Source of the DNA: Sinomonas cellulolyticus | Lineage (GTDB): Bacteria; Actinomycetota; Actinomycetes; Actinomycetales; Micrococcaceae | Assembly (NCBI RefSeq): GCF_014656475.1 | Contig: NZ_BNCM01000005.1 | Coordinates: 248,001-312,000 of the forward strand | DNA: 64,000 nucleotides | Direction: 5' to 3' | In this document: positions 27,505 to 40,252 of the stretch, piece after piece | Position numbering within the stretch: the stretch's first letter is position 1 | Layout: the number at the start of each line of letters is the position of its first letter | Position numbers and translations under genes: made by a program | Notes under the pieces: model-generated | Databases searched by the model: none | What the model saw: only the letters and a program-made list of their open reading frames with translations | What the model was told of the DNA's origin: nothing

Positions 27505-27527
27505 GGGGCGCAGAGGAATCGCCCGGC

Positions 27528-30465
<2,938 letters not shown>

Positions 30466-30472
30466 CTGCGCG

Positions 30473-31402
30473 TCAGCTCCGCTCGGCGACGAAGGCGCGG
30501 GCCCAGTCGGCCGTGGCCGCGAGGCCGCCGAACGTGTAGAAGTGCAGGCCGACCCGGCCGGCGATGCCCTCTCCGGCCGCTGGCCCTGCGAGGGCGTCCC
30601 CGCCTGCGGGCCCGGCGCTCCGGGGCGAGGCGAGCGCGGCGGCGAGGTCGTCCACGAAGCGGTCGGGACCGGCGTCGCCCATCAGGTTGGTGAGCGAGAA
30701 GCCGTACTTCTTCACGATCATGGCGTTGGCGCCTACGCCGAAGCGGCGCGCGAAGTTCAGCAGCCGCTTGATTCCCGCGGGGCCGGGCGTGCCCACGCGG
30801 ATCATCGCGTCGATGCCGTTGGCGCGCGCGGCGTCGATCCATGCCGTCACCGGGTCCGTGTCGAAGGCGAACTGGGTGATTACGAACATCTTGAGGCCCT
30901 GGTCCCGCAGCGCCGCCGCCTTGTCGAGGAGGGCGCCCTCGAGCAGGTCGTGGGTGATGTCCGGGTGGCCCTCGGGGTAGCCGCCGACGCCCACCTCCCG
31001 CACGCCGAAGTTCTGCAGGACGCCGCTCGCGATCACGGCGTGGGAGTCCTGGTAGGGGCCCTCGGGCGTCACGGGGTCGCCGCCGATCACGAAGATCCGC
31101 TCGGACGCGCCGATCTCCTGCAGCCGGCCGAGGAACTCCTCGAGCTGGCCCTGGGACTTCAGGCGGCGGGCGGAGACGTGCGGGACGGGGACGAATCCGT
31201 TCTCCAGCGCGGCCTTGGCGGCCGCGACGCGCATCTCGAGGTCCTCATTGCCGAGGAAGGTGACGTTGATCCTCGTCCCGGCGGGGATGCGGTCCTTGGC
31301 CTCGAGGAGGCCTGGGACGTCCTTGCCGGTCATCTCGAGGGAGAAGTCCTCCATGAGTTCGAGGGATGCGGCGCGATTCGCCGTGGATGCACTGCGGGCC
31401 AT
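30473..31402 (-). CDS. metF: Methylenetetrahydrofolate reductase (MetF-like)
   Basis: A 309-residue FAD-dependent TIM barrel that interconverts 5-methyl- and 5,10-methylene-tetrahydrofolate. Marks include VPHVSARRLKSQGQLEEFL, FVIGGDPVTPEGPYQ, VGGYPEGHPD, and FVITQFAFDTDPVTAWID. In a ligM operon it would run in the oxidative direction, clearing the 5-methyl-tetrahydrofolate formed by demethylation, as in Sphingobium. The ATG at 31402 has an AGAAGGAGAG ribosome site. purU begins 8 bp after its stop. An Ala/Gly/Pro-rich insertion lies near residues 262-280. Confidence 0.92.
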   Translation of the reverse strand: MARSASTANRAASLELMEDFSLEMTGKDVPGLLEAKDRIPAGTRINVTFLGNEDLEMRVAAAKAALENGFVPVPHVSARRLKSQGQLEEFLGRLQEIGASERIFVIGGDPVTPEGPYQDSHAVIASGVLQNFGVREVGVGGYPEGHPDITHDLLEGALLDKAAALRDQGLKMFVITQFAFDTDPVTAWIDAARANGIDAMIRVGTPGPAGIKRLLNFARRFGVGANAMIVKKYGFSLTNLMGDAGPDRFVDDLAAALASPRSAGPAGGDALAGPAAGEGIAGRVGLHFYTFGGLAATADWARAFVAERS

Positions 31403-31451
31403 GTCCGTCTCTCCTTCTGTGAGGCGCCTCACTGCGCCCCCTGATGAATTT

Positions 31452-31480
31452 ACCTATGTCGATAGGGAATGTCCATAGGT
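31452..31480. promoter_or_regulatory. Operator-like palindromes upstream of metF operon
   Basis: CCTAT-GTCG-ATAGG (31453-31466) is a palindrome, and the wider inverted repeat ACCTATG...CATAGGT (31452-31458, 31474-31480) overlaps it. It sits 50-78 bp upstream of the metF ATG, in an AT-richer patch. The local PadR protein is the obvious candidate to bind. Confidence 0.45.
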
Positions 31481-31483
31481 ATG

Positions 31484-31523
31484 TTGTGGGCGCGGTGCTT
31501 CCCTTGCCGCACCGCGCCCACAA
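31484..31523 (-). terminator. Terminator after the aldehyde dehydrogenase gene
   Basis: Arms TTGTGGGCGCGGTGC (31484-31498) and GCACCGCGCCCACAA (31509-31523) form a perfect 15-bp stem with a 10-nt loop, 11 bp beyond the ALDH stop. It separates the ligM-2 operon from the metF operon, both leftward. Confidence 0.85.
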
Positions 31524-31534
31524 CGGCGGCCGGT

Positions 31535-33028
31535 TCAGCCCGCGGCGAGCGCGTCCGGGTCGAGGTGGGCGATGGAGCGCGTGTCCTGGAACGCCCGGAC
31601 GCCCTCGATCCCCTGCTCGCGGCCGAACCCGGACTGCTTCATGCCGCCGAACGGCGCGCGCAGGTCGAGCCGGGTGGCCCCGTGGTCGTTGACCCAGACA
31701 TAGCCGCACTCGAGCTGGCGCCCGATCCGGTTCGCATGCTCCGGGTCGGCGGACCAGACGGAGCCGCAGAGCCCCGCCCACGTGTCGTTCGCTGCCGCAA
31801 CGGCCTCCTCCTCGGTGTCGAACGGCAGGACGGGGATGACCGGCCCGAACTGCTCGTGCGTCACGACCCGCAGCGAGGGATCGGGGTCGATCACGATCGC
31901 CGGGCGGAGGAAGTTGCCCCCTGCCAGCTCGGGATCCGACGGCAGCTCCCCGAACTCCCGGACCTCGGCGCCGGAGGCCTTGGCCTCCTCGATGAGCTCG
32001 GCGACGAACGCCTTCTGCACGGGCGAGTGGAGGGGTCCCATCGTGGCGCCCTCGTCGAGCCCGTAGCCGATCACGGCCCGCTCGAGCCGCGCGGCGAGGC
32101 CTGCGACGACATCGTCCATCCGCGAACGGTGCACGTAGATCCGCTTGGCATTCATGCAGATCTGGCCGATCGTGTCGAACACCGCCGCGTAGAGGCGGTC
32201 GAGCTCCGCGTCGTCGAGCGTGGCGTCCTCGAGCACGACGGCGGGATCGTTGCCTCCCAGCTCGAGCGTCACCCGCGTGAGCGAGCCCGAGGCCATCTGC
32301 ATGATGCGCTTCCCGCCGGCCACGCTCCCCGTGAAGCACACCTTCGCGATGTCCGGGCTCGTGATGAGCGCGGACATGTCCGCGTCCTTGCCGGTCACGA
32401 CGTTCAGGACGCCGGGCGGCAGCTTCTCCGCCACGCGCTGGACGACGCGCGTCGTGGCCAGGGGCGTGGTGGGCGGCGGCTTCACGATGGCGGTGTTGCC
32501 GGCGAGCAGGGCGTGTGGAAGGGAGGCGCCGAGGATGGCGATCGGCCAGTTGAACGGCACGATGACGGTGACCACGCCGAGCGGCTGGTACCCGACCGTC
32601 GTCGTGACCGGGATGCCGGGTGCGGGGTCGAGCACCTTGCCCGCATCCACCTCGTCGGCGAGGGCGAGGGCGAGGTTCCACCGGATCTCGAACACGAGCG
32701 AGTCGACCCACGCCTCCATCCGGATCTTGCCGTTCTCCTGGGAGAGGATCGCCGCGTCCTCGTCGCGGGCCTCGGCGATCCCGGCGATCGCCGAGGCCAT
32801 CTGCGCGGCGCGCTCCTGCGGGCTCAGGGCGCTCCACGCGGGGTACGCGGCCTTCGCTGCGGCGATCGCGTCTTCGACGTCGGCCTGGCTCGCGGCGGCG
32901 GCGTGCCCGACGACGGTGCCCGGCTTCCCGGGATCCGCCACCTCGAGCGTCGCGTCCGTCTGGCGCTCGCGTCCGCCGATGTACAGCCCCGTCGTGACGG
33001 GTGCCTTGGTGTTGAGTGTCTCGGTCAT
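31535..33028 (-). CDS. NAD(P)-dependent aldehyde dehydrogenase
   Basis: A 497-residue ALDH-superfamily enzyme. The general base Glu256 is in VTLELGGND and the nucleophile Cys291 in IGQICMNAKR; the cofactor region VIVPFNWPIAI and FTGSVAGGKRIM is intact, and the C-terminal APFGGMKQSGFGREQG is typical. It is the third gene of a leftward operon after ligM-2 and the catechol dioxygenase-like gene. A meta-cleavage semialdehyde or an aromatic aldehyde such as vanillin is a likely substrate; sequence alone does not decide. Confidence 0.88.
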   Translation of the reverse strand: MTETLNTKAPVTTGLYIGGRERQTDATLEVADPGKPGTVVGHAAAASQADVEDAIAAAKAAYPAWSALSPQERAAQMASAIAGIAEARDEDAAILSQENGKIRMEAWVDSLVFEIRWNLALALADEVDAGKVLDPAPGIPVTTTVGYQPLGVVTVIVPFNWPIAILGASLPHALLAGNTAIVKPPPTTPLATTRVVQRVAEKLPPGVLNVVTGKDADMSALITSPDIAKVCFTGSVAGGKRIMQMASGSLTRVTLELGGNDPAVVLEDATLDDAELDRLYAAVFDTIGQICMNAKRIYVHRSRMDDVVAGLAARLERAVIGYGLDEGATMGPLHSPVQKAFVAELIEEAKASGAEVREFGELPSDPELAGGNFLRPAIVIDPDPSLRVVTHEQFGPVIPVLPFDTEEEAVAAANDTWAGLCGSVWSADPEHANRIGRQLECGYVWVNDHGATRLDLRAPFGGMKQSGFGREQGIEGVRAFQDTRSIAHLDPDALAAG

Positions 33029-33074
33029 GGCCTGCCTCCTGGCTCCTTGCTGACCTGTTCCTGTTGGACGGTTC

Positions 33075-34040
33075 TTACTGCCTCACGATGGGTGTGCCGT
33101 GGGTGTGGAACGTCTCGATGGTCTTCATCCCCCAGGCCTGGCCCTTCCGGCGCTCCTCCTGGCTCCACTCGACCACGGGCGAGTCGGGGTCGAGCAGGAG
33201 CCTCGCGCCCGCGTTGGCGAGCTCGATCCGGTTCCCGCCCGGCTCCCAGACATAGAGGAAGAAGGTCTGGTTGATCGCGTGCTTGTGCGGTCCGGACTCG
33301 ATGTGGATCCCGTTCTCGAGGAAGATGTCCGCGGCTTTGAGGATGTCCTCGCGGGTGTCCGGGGCGAAGGCGACGTGGTGCAGGCGGTTGCCGTGCTTGA
33401 GCCAGTCGTCGGAGTAGACGATGTCGTAGGACTTGTTGTTGAAGTGGAACCACCAGGCCGCGTAGCCGCCGTCGTCGAGCCTGATGCGCTCTGACTCGCG
33501 CCCGGCCAGCGCCTTCGCCACGAATTCGCCGTTGGCCACGACGTCCTTCGCGAGGTAGTTGATGTGGTCGAGGCGCCGCGCGTTCACGCCTCGGCCGGGG
33601 AAGGCCGAGGCCTGGTTCTTCAGCGCGGGCCTGTCGTCCGTGGCCTGGTACCGCTCGGTCTCGTAGTAGATCCCCATGTCGTGCCCGTCGGGATCGCGGA
33701 ACGCGTAGGTCCGGCCGGTGCCGACCTCCCCGTCCTCCCACCCGACGCCCAGGCCCATCTCCTCGATCGCCGCGACCCTCCGCTCGAGCGCCTCGGCGCT
33801 CGAGGTGCGGAACGTCGTGCGGCCCACGCCCGCGTCGTCGGACGCGGTGAGCTTGAGGGTGTAGAGCTGGTACTCGTCCCACGTGCGCAGGTAGACGGAG
33901 CGCTTCCCGGCGGCGCCCGTCTCGGCCACGATCCGCATGGCGAGCAGGTCCTGGAAGAACCACAGGCTCTTCTCGAACGTCGGGGTCAGCAGCTCGACGT
34001 TGCCCATATGGGCCACATCGAACGAGGTGAAGTCGGTCAT
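33075..34040 (-). CDS. Catechol 2,3-dioxygenase-like extradiol dioxygenase
   Basis: A 321-residue two-domain vicinal-oxygen-chelate protein of the type I extradiol dioxygenase family, which opens catechols next to the hydroxyl pair using Fe(II). Metal ligands are H159 (RLDHINYL), His221 or His222 (RLHHVAFAP) and E273 (GGNRIELA). The N-terminal domain (HMGNVELLTP...) is a non-catalytic copy of the fold. It follows ligM-2 by 22 bp and precedes ALDH, consistent with demethylation, ring opening and semialdehyde oxidation. The exact catechol is unknown. Confidence 0.9.
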   Translation of the reverse strand: MTDFTSFDVAHMGNVELLTPTFEKSLWFFQDLLAMRIVAETGAAGKRSVYLRTWDEYQLYTLKLTASDDAGVGRTTFRTSSAEALERRVAAIEEMGLGVGWEDGEVGTGRTYAFRDPDGHDMGIYYETERYQATDDRPALKNQASAFPGRGVNARRLDHINYLAKDVVANGEFVAKALAGRESERIRLDDGGYAAWWFHFNNKSYDIVYSDDWLKHGNRLHHVAFAPDTREDILKAADIFLENGIHIESGPHKHAINQTFFLYVWEPGGNRIELANAGARLLLDPDSPVVEWSQEERRKGQAWGMKTIETFHTHGTPIVRQ

Positions 34041-34062
34041 GGCGCCATCCTTGGTCCCGGCG

Positions 34063-35439
34063 CTAGCCGTCGGCCCGGTACACGGTCCGGGCGAACTCGT
34101 GGTACGGGGCGGGTGCGACCGTGGCGCGGATGCGCATCTGGCGGTGCTCGGCGTCGACGGACGCCTTGCGCGAGACCGGGTTCTCGCCCCACACCACCTC
34201 GACCTCGGCGCCGTCCGGCACGTCCGCGTCCAGTGTCGCGAGGGACATGTAGAGCTGGTCGAAGGCCACGTAGCCCGCGTCTGTCGAGATGCCCACCCGC
34301 TTCCCGTCCCGGAGCACCTCGTCCATCTGGAACAGCCCGTACCTGGCCTTGGGGAAGTCGAGGTACTTCCCCGGCGTTCCCGGCTCCATCTGCGAGCGCA
34401 CGACGGCGGCGACGTCCTCGGCGTTCCACAGCAGCGTGGCCTTGCGGCGGCGCTGGTTCTCCGCGTGCTGCTCGAGGGCGGCGCGGCCGTGGAACTCGTG
34501 GTCGAACCGGACGGACCTACCGAGGCCTATGTCGTAGGGGGTCATGTAGTAGTCGTGGACATCCTCGGAGTAGAGGGAGCCGCCGATCGAGCCGGCCCGA
34601 GCCGCGCGAAGCCACTCGCGGTACTCGGCGAAGTCGTCGTCGAAGATCGCTGGGAACGGCGTGGGCACCCAGCCGGACTCGAGCGGGGAGGCCGAGTAGG
34701 CCTTCGCGCCGACGCGGCGGATGCCGAATTCCTCCCCGGCCTCCATGAGCGCGTTGAGCACGGCCTCGTTGTCCTCCCAGGGGCCGTAGAACTCGAACCC
34801 GGGCTGGCCGGCCATGCCGTGGCGGAGCGCCCTGACGGGCCGTCCCGCGATCTCGACGCTGCCGATGTGAAAGAACTTGAGGTCCGGGGCCGGGCCGCCG
34901 AACACCTTCTCCATGACCTCGTCCGCCCGGGGGCCCTGGAGCTCGTAGCGGTAGAACGTGGGCGGGCCCTGGCGCATGTGGGAGTTGGGTTCGAGCCGCG
35001 CCGAGACGTCCTCGCCGGCGGCCTGCGCCTTCTCGATGTTGAAGCGGACCCAGTCGATGAGGATGTGGTGGCCGATGAGCACGAGGCCCTCGGGGTCCTC
35101 TGCCGCGGGCGCGTGGTAGAAGAGGATGCCGTCCCCGATGAGGTAGCCGTCCCGGTTGACGGCGATGAGCTGCTTCGCGACTCCCGGGCGGAACGTCGCG
35201 AACGTGTTCGGCGAGATGGATGCGAGCAGCCCGATCAGGTCTGCGCCGCCGAGGAACAGCTGGGTCATGTGGTGCGACTGGTCCATGAGGGCCACGGTCG
35301 TGTTCCAGGCGCGCTGCTCGTCGCGCCAGTTGGTGAACTCGGGGGCCACCGGGAACGTGAAGGCCGGCCAGTCCTGGTTCCGGAGCAGTTCGACGGGACC
35401 GCCGGCCCGGCTCAGGGCGTCAGCAAGTGATTCGGTCAT
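34063..35439 (-). CDS. LigM/DesA-type tetrahydrofolate-dependent demethylase (copy 2, divergent)
   Basis: A 458-residue GcvT-fold aminomethyltransferase-like protein related to LigM and DesA but clearly more divergent than the other two copies here. It keeps PVELLRNQDWPAFTFPVAPEF, ALMDQSHHMTQLFLGGAD, RALRHGMAGQPGFEFYGPWE and the active-site region AKAYSASPLESGW, where [13 protein letters not shown] is usual. Substrate is likely a different methoxylated or N-methylated compound. It leads a leftward operon with the dioxygenase and ALDH genes and is divergent from ligM-3. A good ribosome site (GGAGGCG) precedes the ATG. Confidence 0.84.
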   Translation of the reverse strand: MTESLADALSRAGGPVELLRNQDWPAFTFPVAPEFTNWRDEQRAWNTTVALMDQSHHMTQLFLGGADLIGLLASISPNTFATFRPGVAKQLIAVNRDGYLIGDGILFYHAPAAEDPEGLVLIGHHILIDWVRFNIEKAQAAGEDVSARLEPNSHMRQGPPTFYRYELQGPRADEVMEKVFGGPAPDLKFFHIGSVEIAGRPVRALRHGMAGQPGFEFYGPWEDNEAVLNALMEAGEEFGIRRVGAKAYSASPLESGWVPTPFPAIFDDDFAEYREWLRAARAGSIGGSLYSEDVHDYYMTPYDIGLGRSVRFDHEFHGRAALEQHAENQRRRKATLLWNAEDVAAVVRSQMEPGTPGKYLDFPKARYGLFQMDEVLRDGKRVGISTDAGYVAFDQLYMSLATLDADVPDGAEVEVVWGENPVSRKASVDAEHRQMRIRATVAPAPYHEFARTVYRADG

Positions 35440-35441
35440 AG

Positions 35442-37061
<1,620 letters not shown>

Positions 37062-37080
37062 CACGACGGCGCGGAGCACC

Positions 37081-37725
37081 TCACGCGGCCAGGTCGCGGA
37101 GGGCGTCGATGACGCTCAGGAGATGGGCGCGCACGGCGCGCTCCGCGGCGTCCGGGTCCCGGGCGAGGATCGCGTCCACGATGGCCACGTGCTCGAGGAG
37201 GGAGACCTTGGCGCGCGCCGGCTTGGACGCGAGCTTGAAGTGGTACCGGATGCTCTGCGCATAGAGCCGTGCGAGGACGCCCGCGGCGGTGGCGTGGCGG
37301 CTGAGCTCGCGGACCCGGGCGTCGAGGCGCTGGTGGAGCCTCGCGTACTCGACGAGGTCGCCCTCGTCGACAGCCGCCAGCATCGCCGCGCGCAGGCCCT
37401 CGAACTCCGCGGCCTCGGCGTCCGTGAGGCCCTCGGCGGTCTTCGCCGCGCACAGGCCCTCGAGGCCGATCCGCACCTCGAGGATCTCGATGGCCTCATC
37501 GAGGGAGATGGCACGGACCCGGGAGCCCTTGTTCGGCAGGCGTTCCACGAGGCCCTCGCTGGCCAGCTCGAGCAGGGCGGTCCGGACCGTGGCGCGGCTG
37601 GCGGAGAACGACTCGCTCAGGTCCGCCTCGATGAGGCGCTGGTTGGGTGCGTAGTCCCCGCGGACGATCGCCTCGCGGATGAGGTCGGTGACGCGTGCCT
37701 CCACGGCCGGGGCTGCAGCCGGCAT
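37081..37725 (-). CDS. GntR-family regulator, FCD subfamily
   Basis: A 214-residue FadR-type regulator. The winged helix (RVTDLIREAIVRGDYAPNQR, then FSASRATVRTALLELASEGL) is followed by an all-helical FCD effector domain with the metal-ligand pattern including LHQRLDARVRELSRH and LLEHVAIVDAILARD. The ATG at 37725 fits the family start; an upstream extension is unconserved. It is divergent from the livGFHMK operon, and its consensus-like site overlaps that promoter, so it is likely the local repressor of the importer and perhaps of the ligM genes. The effector is unknown. Confidence 0.88.
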   Translation of the reverse strand: MPAAAPAVEARVTDLIREAIVRGDYAPNQRLIEADLSESFSASRATVRTALLELASEGLVERLPNKGSRVRAISLDEAIEILEVRIGLEGLCAAKTAEGLTDAEAAEFEGLRAAMLAAVDEGDLVEYARLHQRLDARVRELSRHATAAGVLARLYAQSIRYHFKLASKPARAKVSLLEHVAIVDAILARDPDAAERAVRAHLLSVIDALRDLAA

Positions 37726-37791
37726 GTGACCACTCGCCTTTCCCTGGTGTTGATGTCCTCGGTGCCTATTCTGGACCATTCCTCATCCAAA

Positions 37792-37824
37792 ATCGTTGAC
37801 AATTTCTACCCCCCTCCGTAGCTT
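37792..37824 (+). promoter_or_regulatory. livG promoter with overlapping GntR operator
   Basis: A good -35 TTGACA (37796-37801) and -10 TAGCTT (37819-37824) have the ideal 17-bp spacer. ATCGTTGACAAT (37792-37803) overlaps the -35 and contains TCGTTGACAA, a full match to the FCD-type GntR half-symmetric consensus TnGTnnACnA. A similar 12-mer sits in the ligM-2/ligM-3 region. Confidence 0.65.
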
Positions 37825-37885
37825 CATCTCAAGCGGCCACCTCGGGCCGCTGCGGCCATGGCGACGGTGACATGGGAGGTGCTGG

Positions 37886-38668
37886 ATGGGCGCACGCCTG
37901 AGCCTCAGCGACATCAGCCTGCACTTCGGCGGCGTCAAGGTCCTCGAAGGCGTGAGCTTCGACGTGGAACCCGGGGTCATCTTCGGGCTCGTCGGCCCGA
38001 ACGGCGCCGGCAAGACCTCCCTCTTCAACTGCATCAGCGGCCACTACCGGCCCAGCTCGGGCTCCATCACGATCGACGGCTCGGAGGTGGTGGGCCGCGC
38101 GCCGTCGCACCTCGCCCACCTCGGCCTCGCCAGGACGTTCCAGCACCCCGCGCTCCAGCTGCGCGCCACCGTCCTCGAGAACGTGCTGCTCGGCGGCCAC
38201 ATCCGCCTCCCCGGCGGCCCCGTCGAATGGGCGCTCGGACTCCCCCGCACCGCACGGGCAGAGCGAAGCATCCGCGCCGAGGCCCGGGCGATGCTCGACG
38301 CCGCGGGGCTCGGCTGGGCGGCCGACCTCCCCGCCGACGAGCTCTCCCACGGTCTGCACAAGGGGATCGAGCTGTGGCGGGCACTGCTGTCCAAGCCCTC
38401 CCTCCTGCTGCTCGACGAGCCGGCCGCGGGCGTGTCCCACGCCGAGGTCACCCAGCTCATCGACACCGTCAGGAAGGTGCGCGAGGAGCAGGACATCACG
38501 ATCGTCATCGTCGAGCACCACATGGGGCTCATCTCCGCGCTCACCGACAAGGTCGTCGTGCTGGACCATGGGCGCAAGCTCATGGAGGGCACGGCGGCGC
38601 AGGCACAGTCCGATCCGCGCGTGATCGAGGCCTACCTCGGGAAGGACGCTACGGATGACGCTGCTTGA
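37886..38668 (+). CDS. livG: Branched-chain-amino-acid-type ABC importer ATPase, LivG-like
   Basis: A 260-residue ATPase of the HAAT (Liv) import class. Walker A GPNGAGKT spans residues 37-44 and Walker B is SLLLLDEPAAGVSH. The C-terminal LivG-type extension after the H-loop (EHHMGLISALTDKVVVLDHG) is present. The signature loop reads ELSHGLHKGIELWRALL where LivG proteins usually have a P-x-G-x-Q-R-R-L-E-I-like sequence, an odd variation. The ATG has GGAGGTG upstream. It starts the five-gene importer operon next to the demethylase genes, so an aromatic substrate is more likely than amino acids. Confidence 0.88.
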   Translation: MGARLSLSDISLHFGGVKVLEGVSFDVEPGVIFGLVGPNGAGKTSLFNCISGHYRPSSGSITIDGSEVVGRAPSHLAHLGLARTFQHPALQLRATVLENVLLGGHIRLPGGPVEWALGLPRTARAERSIRAEARAMLDAAGLGWAADLPADELSHGLHKGIELWRALLSKPSLLLLDEPAAGVSHAEVTQLIDTVRKVREEQDITIVIVEHHMGLISALTDKVVVLDHGRKLMEGTAAQAQSDPRVIEAYLGKDATDDAA

Positions 38669-39365
38669 GCTCGACGGCGTCACGGCCTCCTACGGCCCCG
38701 TCCAGGTGCTGGACGGGGTCTCCCTGAGCGTGCCCGAGGGCGGTGCGGTGGGGATCCTCGGCGCCAACGGGGCGGGCAAGACCACCACGCTGCGGGCCGT
38801 CAGCGGCACCGTGCGCACCGGCGGCCGCATCCGCTTCGCCGGCCGGGACATCCGGGGCCTGCGGCCGGACCGGGTGGCAGCCCTCGGAATCGCCCACGTC
38901 CCCGAGGGCCGCGGCACGCTCGGCCAGCTCACGGTGCGCGAGAACCTCAGGGTCGGGGCGTACCTGCGCAGGGACCGCAGGAAGCTGGCTGCGGACATCG
39001 ACTACTGCCTCGACCTGTTCCCGCAGCTGCGGAACCGCATCGGCTCCCGCGCCGCAGCCCTCTCCGGCGGGGAGCAGCAGATGCTCGCCGTGGGGCGGGC
39101 GTTCATGGCCAAGCCGAGCCTGCTCCTCCTCGACGAGGCGTCCCTCGGGCTCGCGCCCGGGACGGCGAAGACCGTGTACGAGGCCATCCGCCGGCTGCGG
39201 GTCGAGTCCGGCATCGCGATGCTCGTGGTCGAGCAGAACGCCAACCTCGCCTTCACCCTCGTCGACACGGCCACCGTGCTGGAGACGGGGCGCAACGTCC
39301 TGACCGGCACCTCCGCCGAGCTCAAGGGCATGGACGAGATCCGCCGAGCCTACCTGGGGGGCTGA
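38655..39365 (+). CDS. livF: Liv-type ABC importer ATPase, LivF-like
   Basis: A 236-residue ATPase pairing with LivG. Walker A is GANGAGKTT, the signature ALSGGEQQMLAVGRAFM is canonical, and Walker B SLLLLDEASLGLAP is intact. LivF proteins lack the LivG C-terminal extension, as here. It overlaps livG by 14 bases. The canonical signature in this subunit contrasts with the altered one in LivG. Confidence 0.9.
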   Translation: MTLLELDGVTASYGPVQVLDGVSLSVPEGGAVGILGANGAGKTTTLRAVSGTVRTGGRIRFAGRDIRGLRPDRVAALGIAHVPEGRGTLGQLTVRENLRVGAYLRRDRRKLAADIDYCLDLFPQLRNRIGSRAAALSGGEQQMLAVGRAFMAKPSLLLLDEASLGLAPGTAKTVYEAIRRLRVESGIAMLVVEQNANLAFTLVDTATVLETGRNVLTGTSAELKGMDEIRRAYLGG

Positions 39366-39370
39366 GACGC

Positions 39371-40252
39371 ATGGAGACCGTGATCCAGCTCGTCGTGGAC
39401 GGGCTCTCAACAGGCTCGATCTACGCCGCGCTCGCCCTCGCGATCGTGCTCGTCAACCAGGCGACGGGCCTCATCAACTTCGCCCAGGGCGGCCTCGCGG
39501 TGCTCTCGGCGTACCTCGCCTATGCGTTCGCGCAGGCCGGGGTGCCGCTCGTGCTCGCGGTGCTGATCGCCGTCGTGCTCTCCTTCGCCATCGGCGCGCT
39601 CGTGGAACGGTTCCTCATCCGCCGGTTCGAGCGCGGCGATCCGGATACGGCCGTGGTCGTGACCATCGGCCTGCTCACGCTCGTCACCGGCATCGCGGCC
39701 GTCTCGTGGGGCTACAACAACCTCCAGTTCCCCTCGCTGTTCCCGCTCACGAGCGTGAACGTGCTCGGCGCCGTGGTGAGTGTGCGGTCGCTGGCCACAA
39801 CCGTGACGATCGTGGTCATCATGGTCCTGCTCCAGCTGCTGTTCCTGCGCACCAAGCTCGGCCTCGCCCTGCGCGCCGTGGCCGACAATCCTGGCTCCGC
39901 TGCCCTCTCGGGGCTTCCGGTGGGCCGGCTGCTCATGGTCGGGTGGGGACTCGCGGCGGCGCTCGGCGCGATCGCCGGTGCCCTCGTGGCGCCCCAGCTG
40001 ACGCTGACCCCGGGCATGCTCGACTCCGCGCTCGTCTACGCCCTGGCCGCCGTGATCCTCGGCGGCCTCGACAGTCCCCTCGGAGCCGTCGCCGCGGCCT
40101 GGGCCATCGGCGTCCTCGAGAATCTCGTCTCCGTGTACGTGCCGTTCATCGGGCACGACCTGAAGATCGCCGTGCCGTTCGTCCTGATCTTCGTGATCCT
40201 CGTCATCCGTCCCCAAGGCCTGTTCGGGCGGAAGGTCGTGGTGCGCGTCTGA
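39371..40252 (+). CDS. livH: Liv-type ABC importer permease, LivH-like
   Basis: A 293-residue membrane permease with about eight membrane segments. The start QLVVDGLSTGSIYAALALA and the NQATGLINFAQGGLAVLSAY segment are hallmarks of LivH, and the cytoplasmic coupling region LALRAVADNPGSAALSGLPV is conserved. It forms the channel with LivM. It lies 5 bp after livF and its stop overlaps the livM start by one base. Confidence 0.92.
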   Translation: METVIQLVVDGLSTGSIYAALALAIVLVNQATGLINFAQGGLAVLSAYLAYAFAQAGVPLVLAVLIAVVLSFAIGALVERFLIRRFERGDPDTAVVVTIGLLTLVTGIAAVSWGYNNLQFPSLFPLTSVNVLGAVVSVRSLATTVTIVVIMVLLQLLFLRTKLGLALRAVADNPGSAALSGLPVGRLLMVGWGLAAALGAIAGALVAPQLTLTPGMLDSALVYALAAVILGGLDSPLGAVAAAWAIGVLENLVSVYVPFIGHDLKIAVPFVLIFVILVIRPQGLFGRKVVVRV

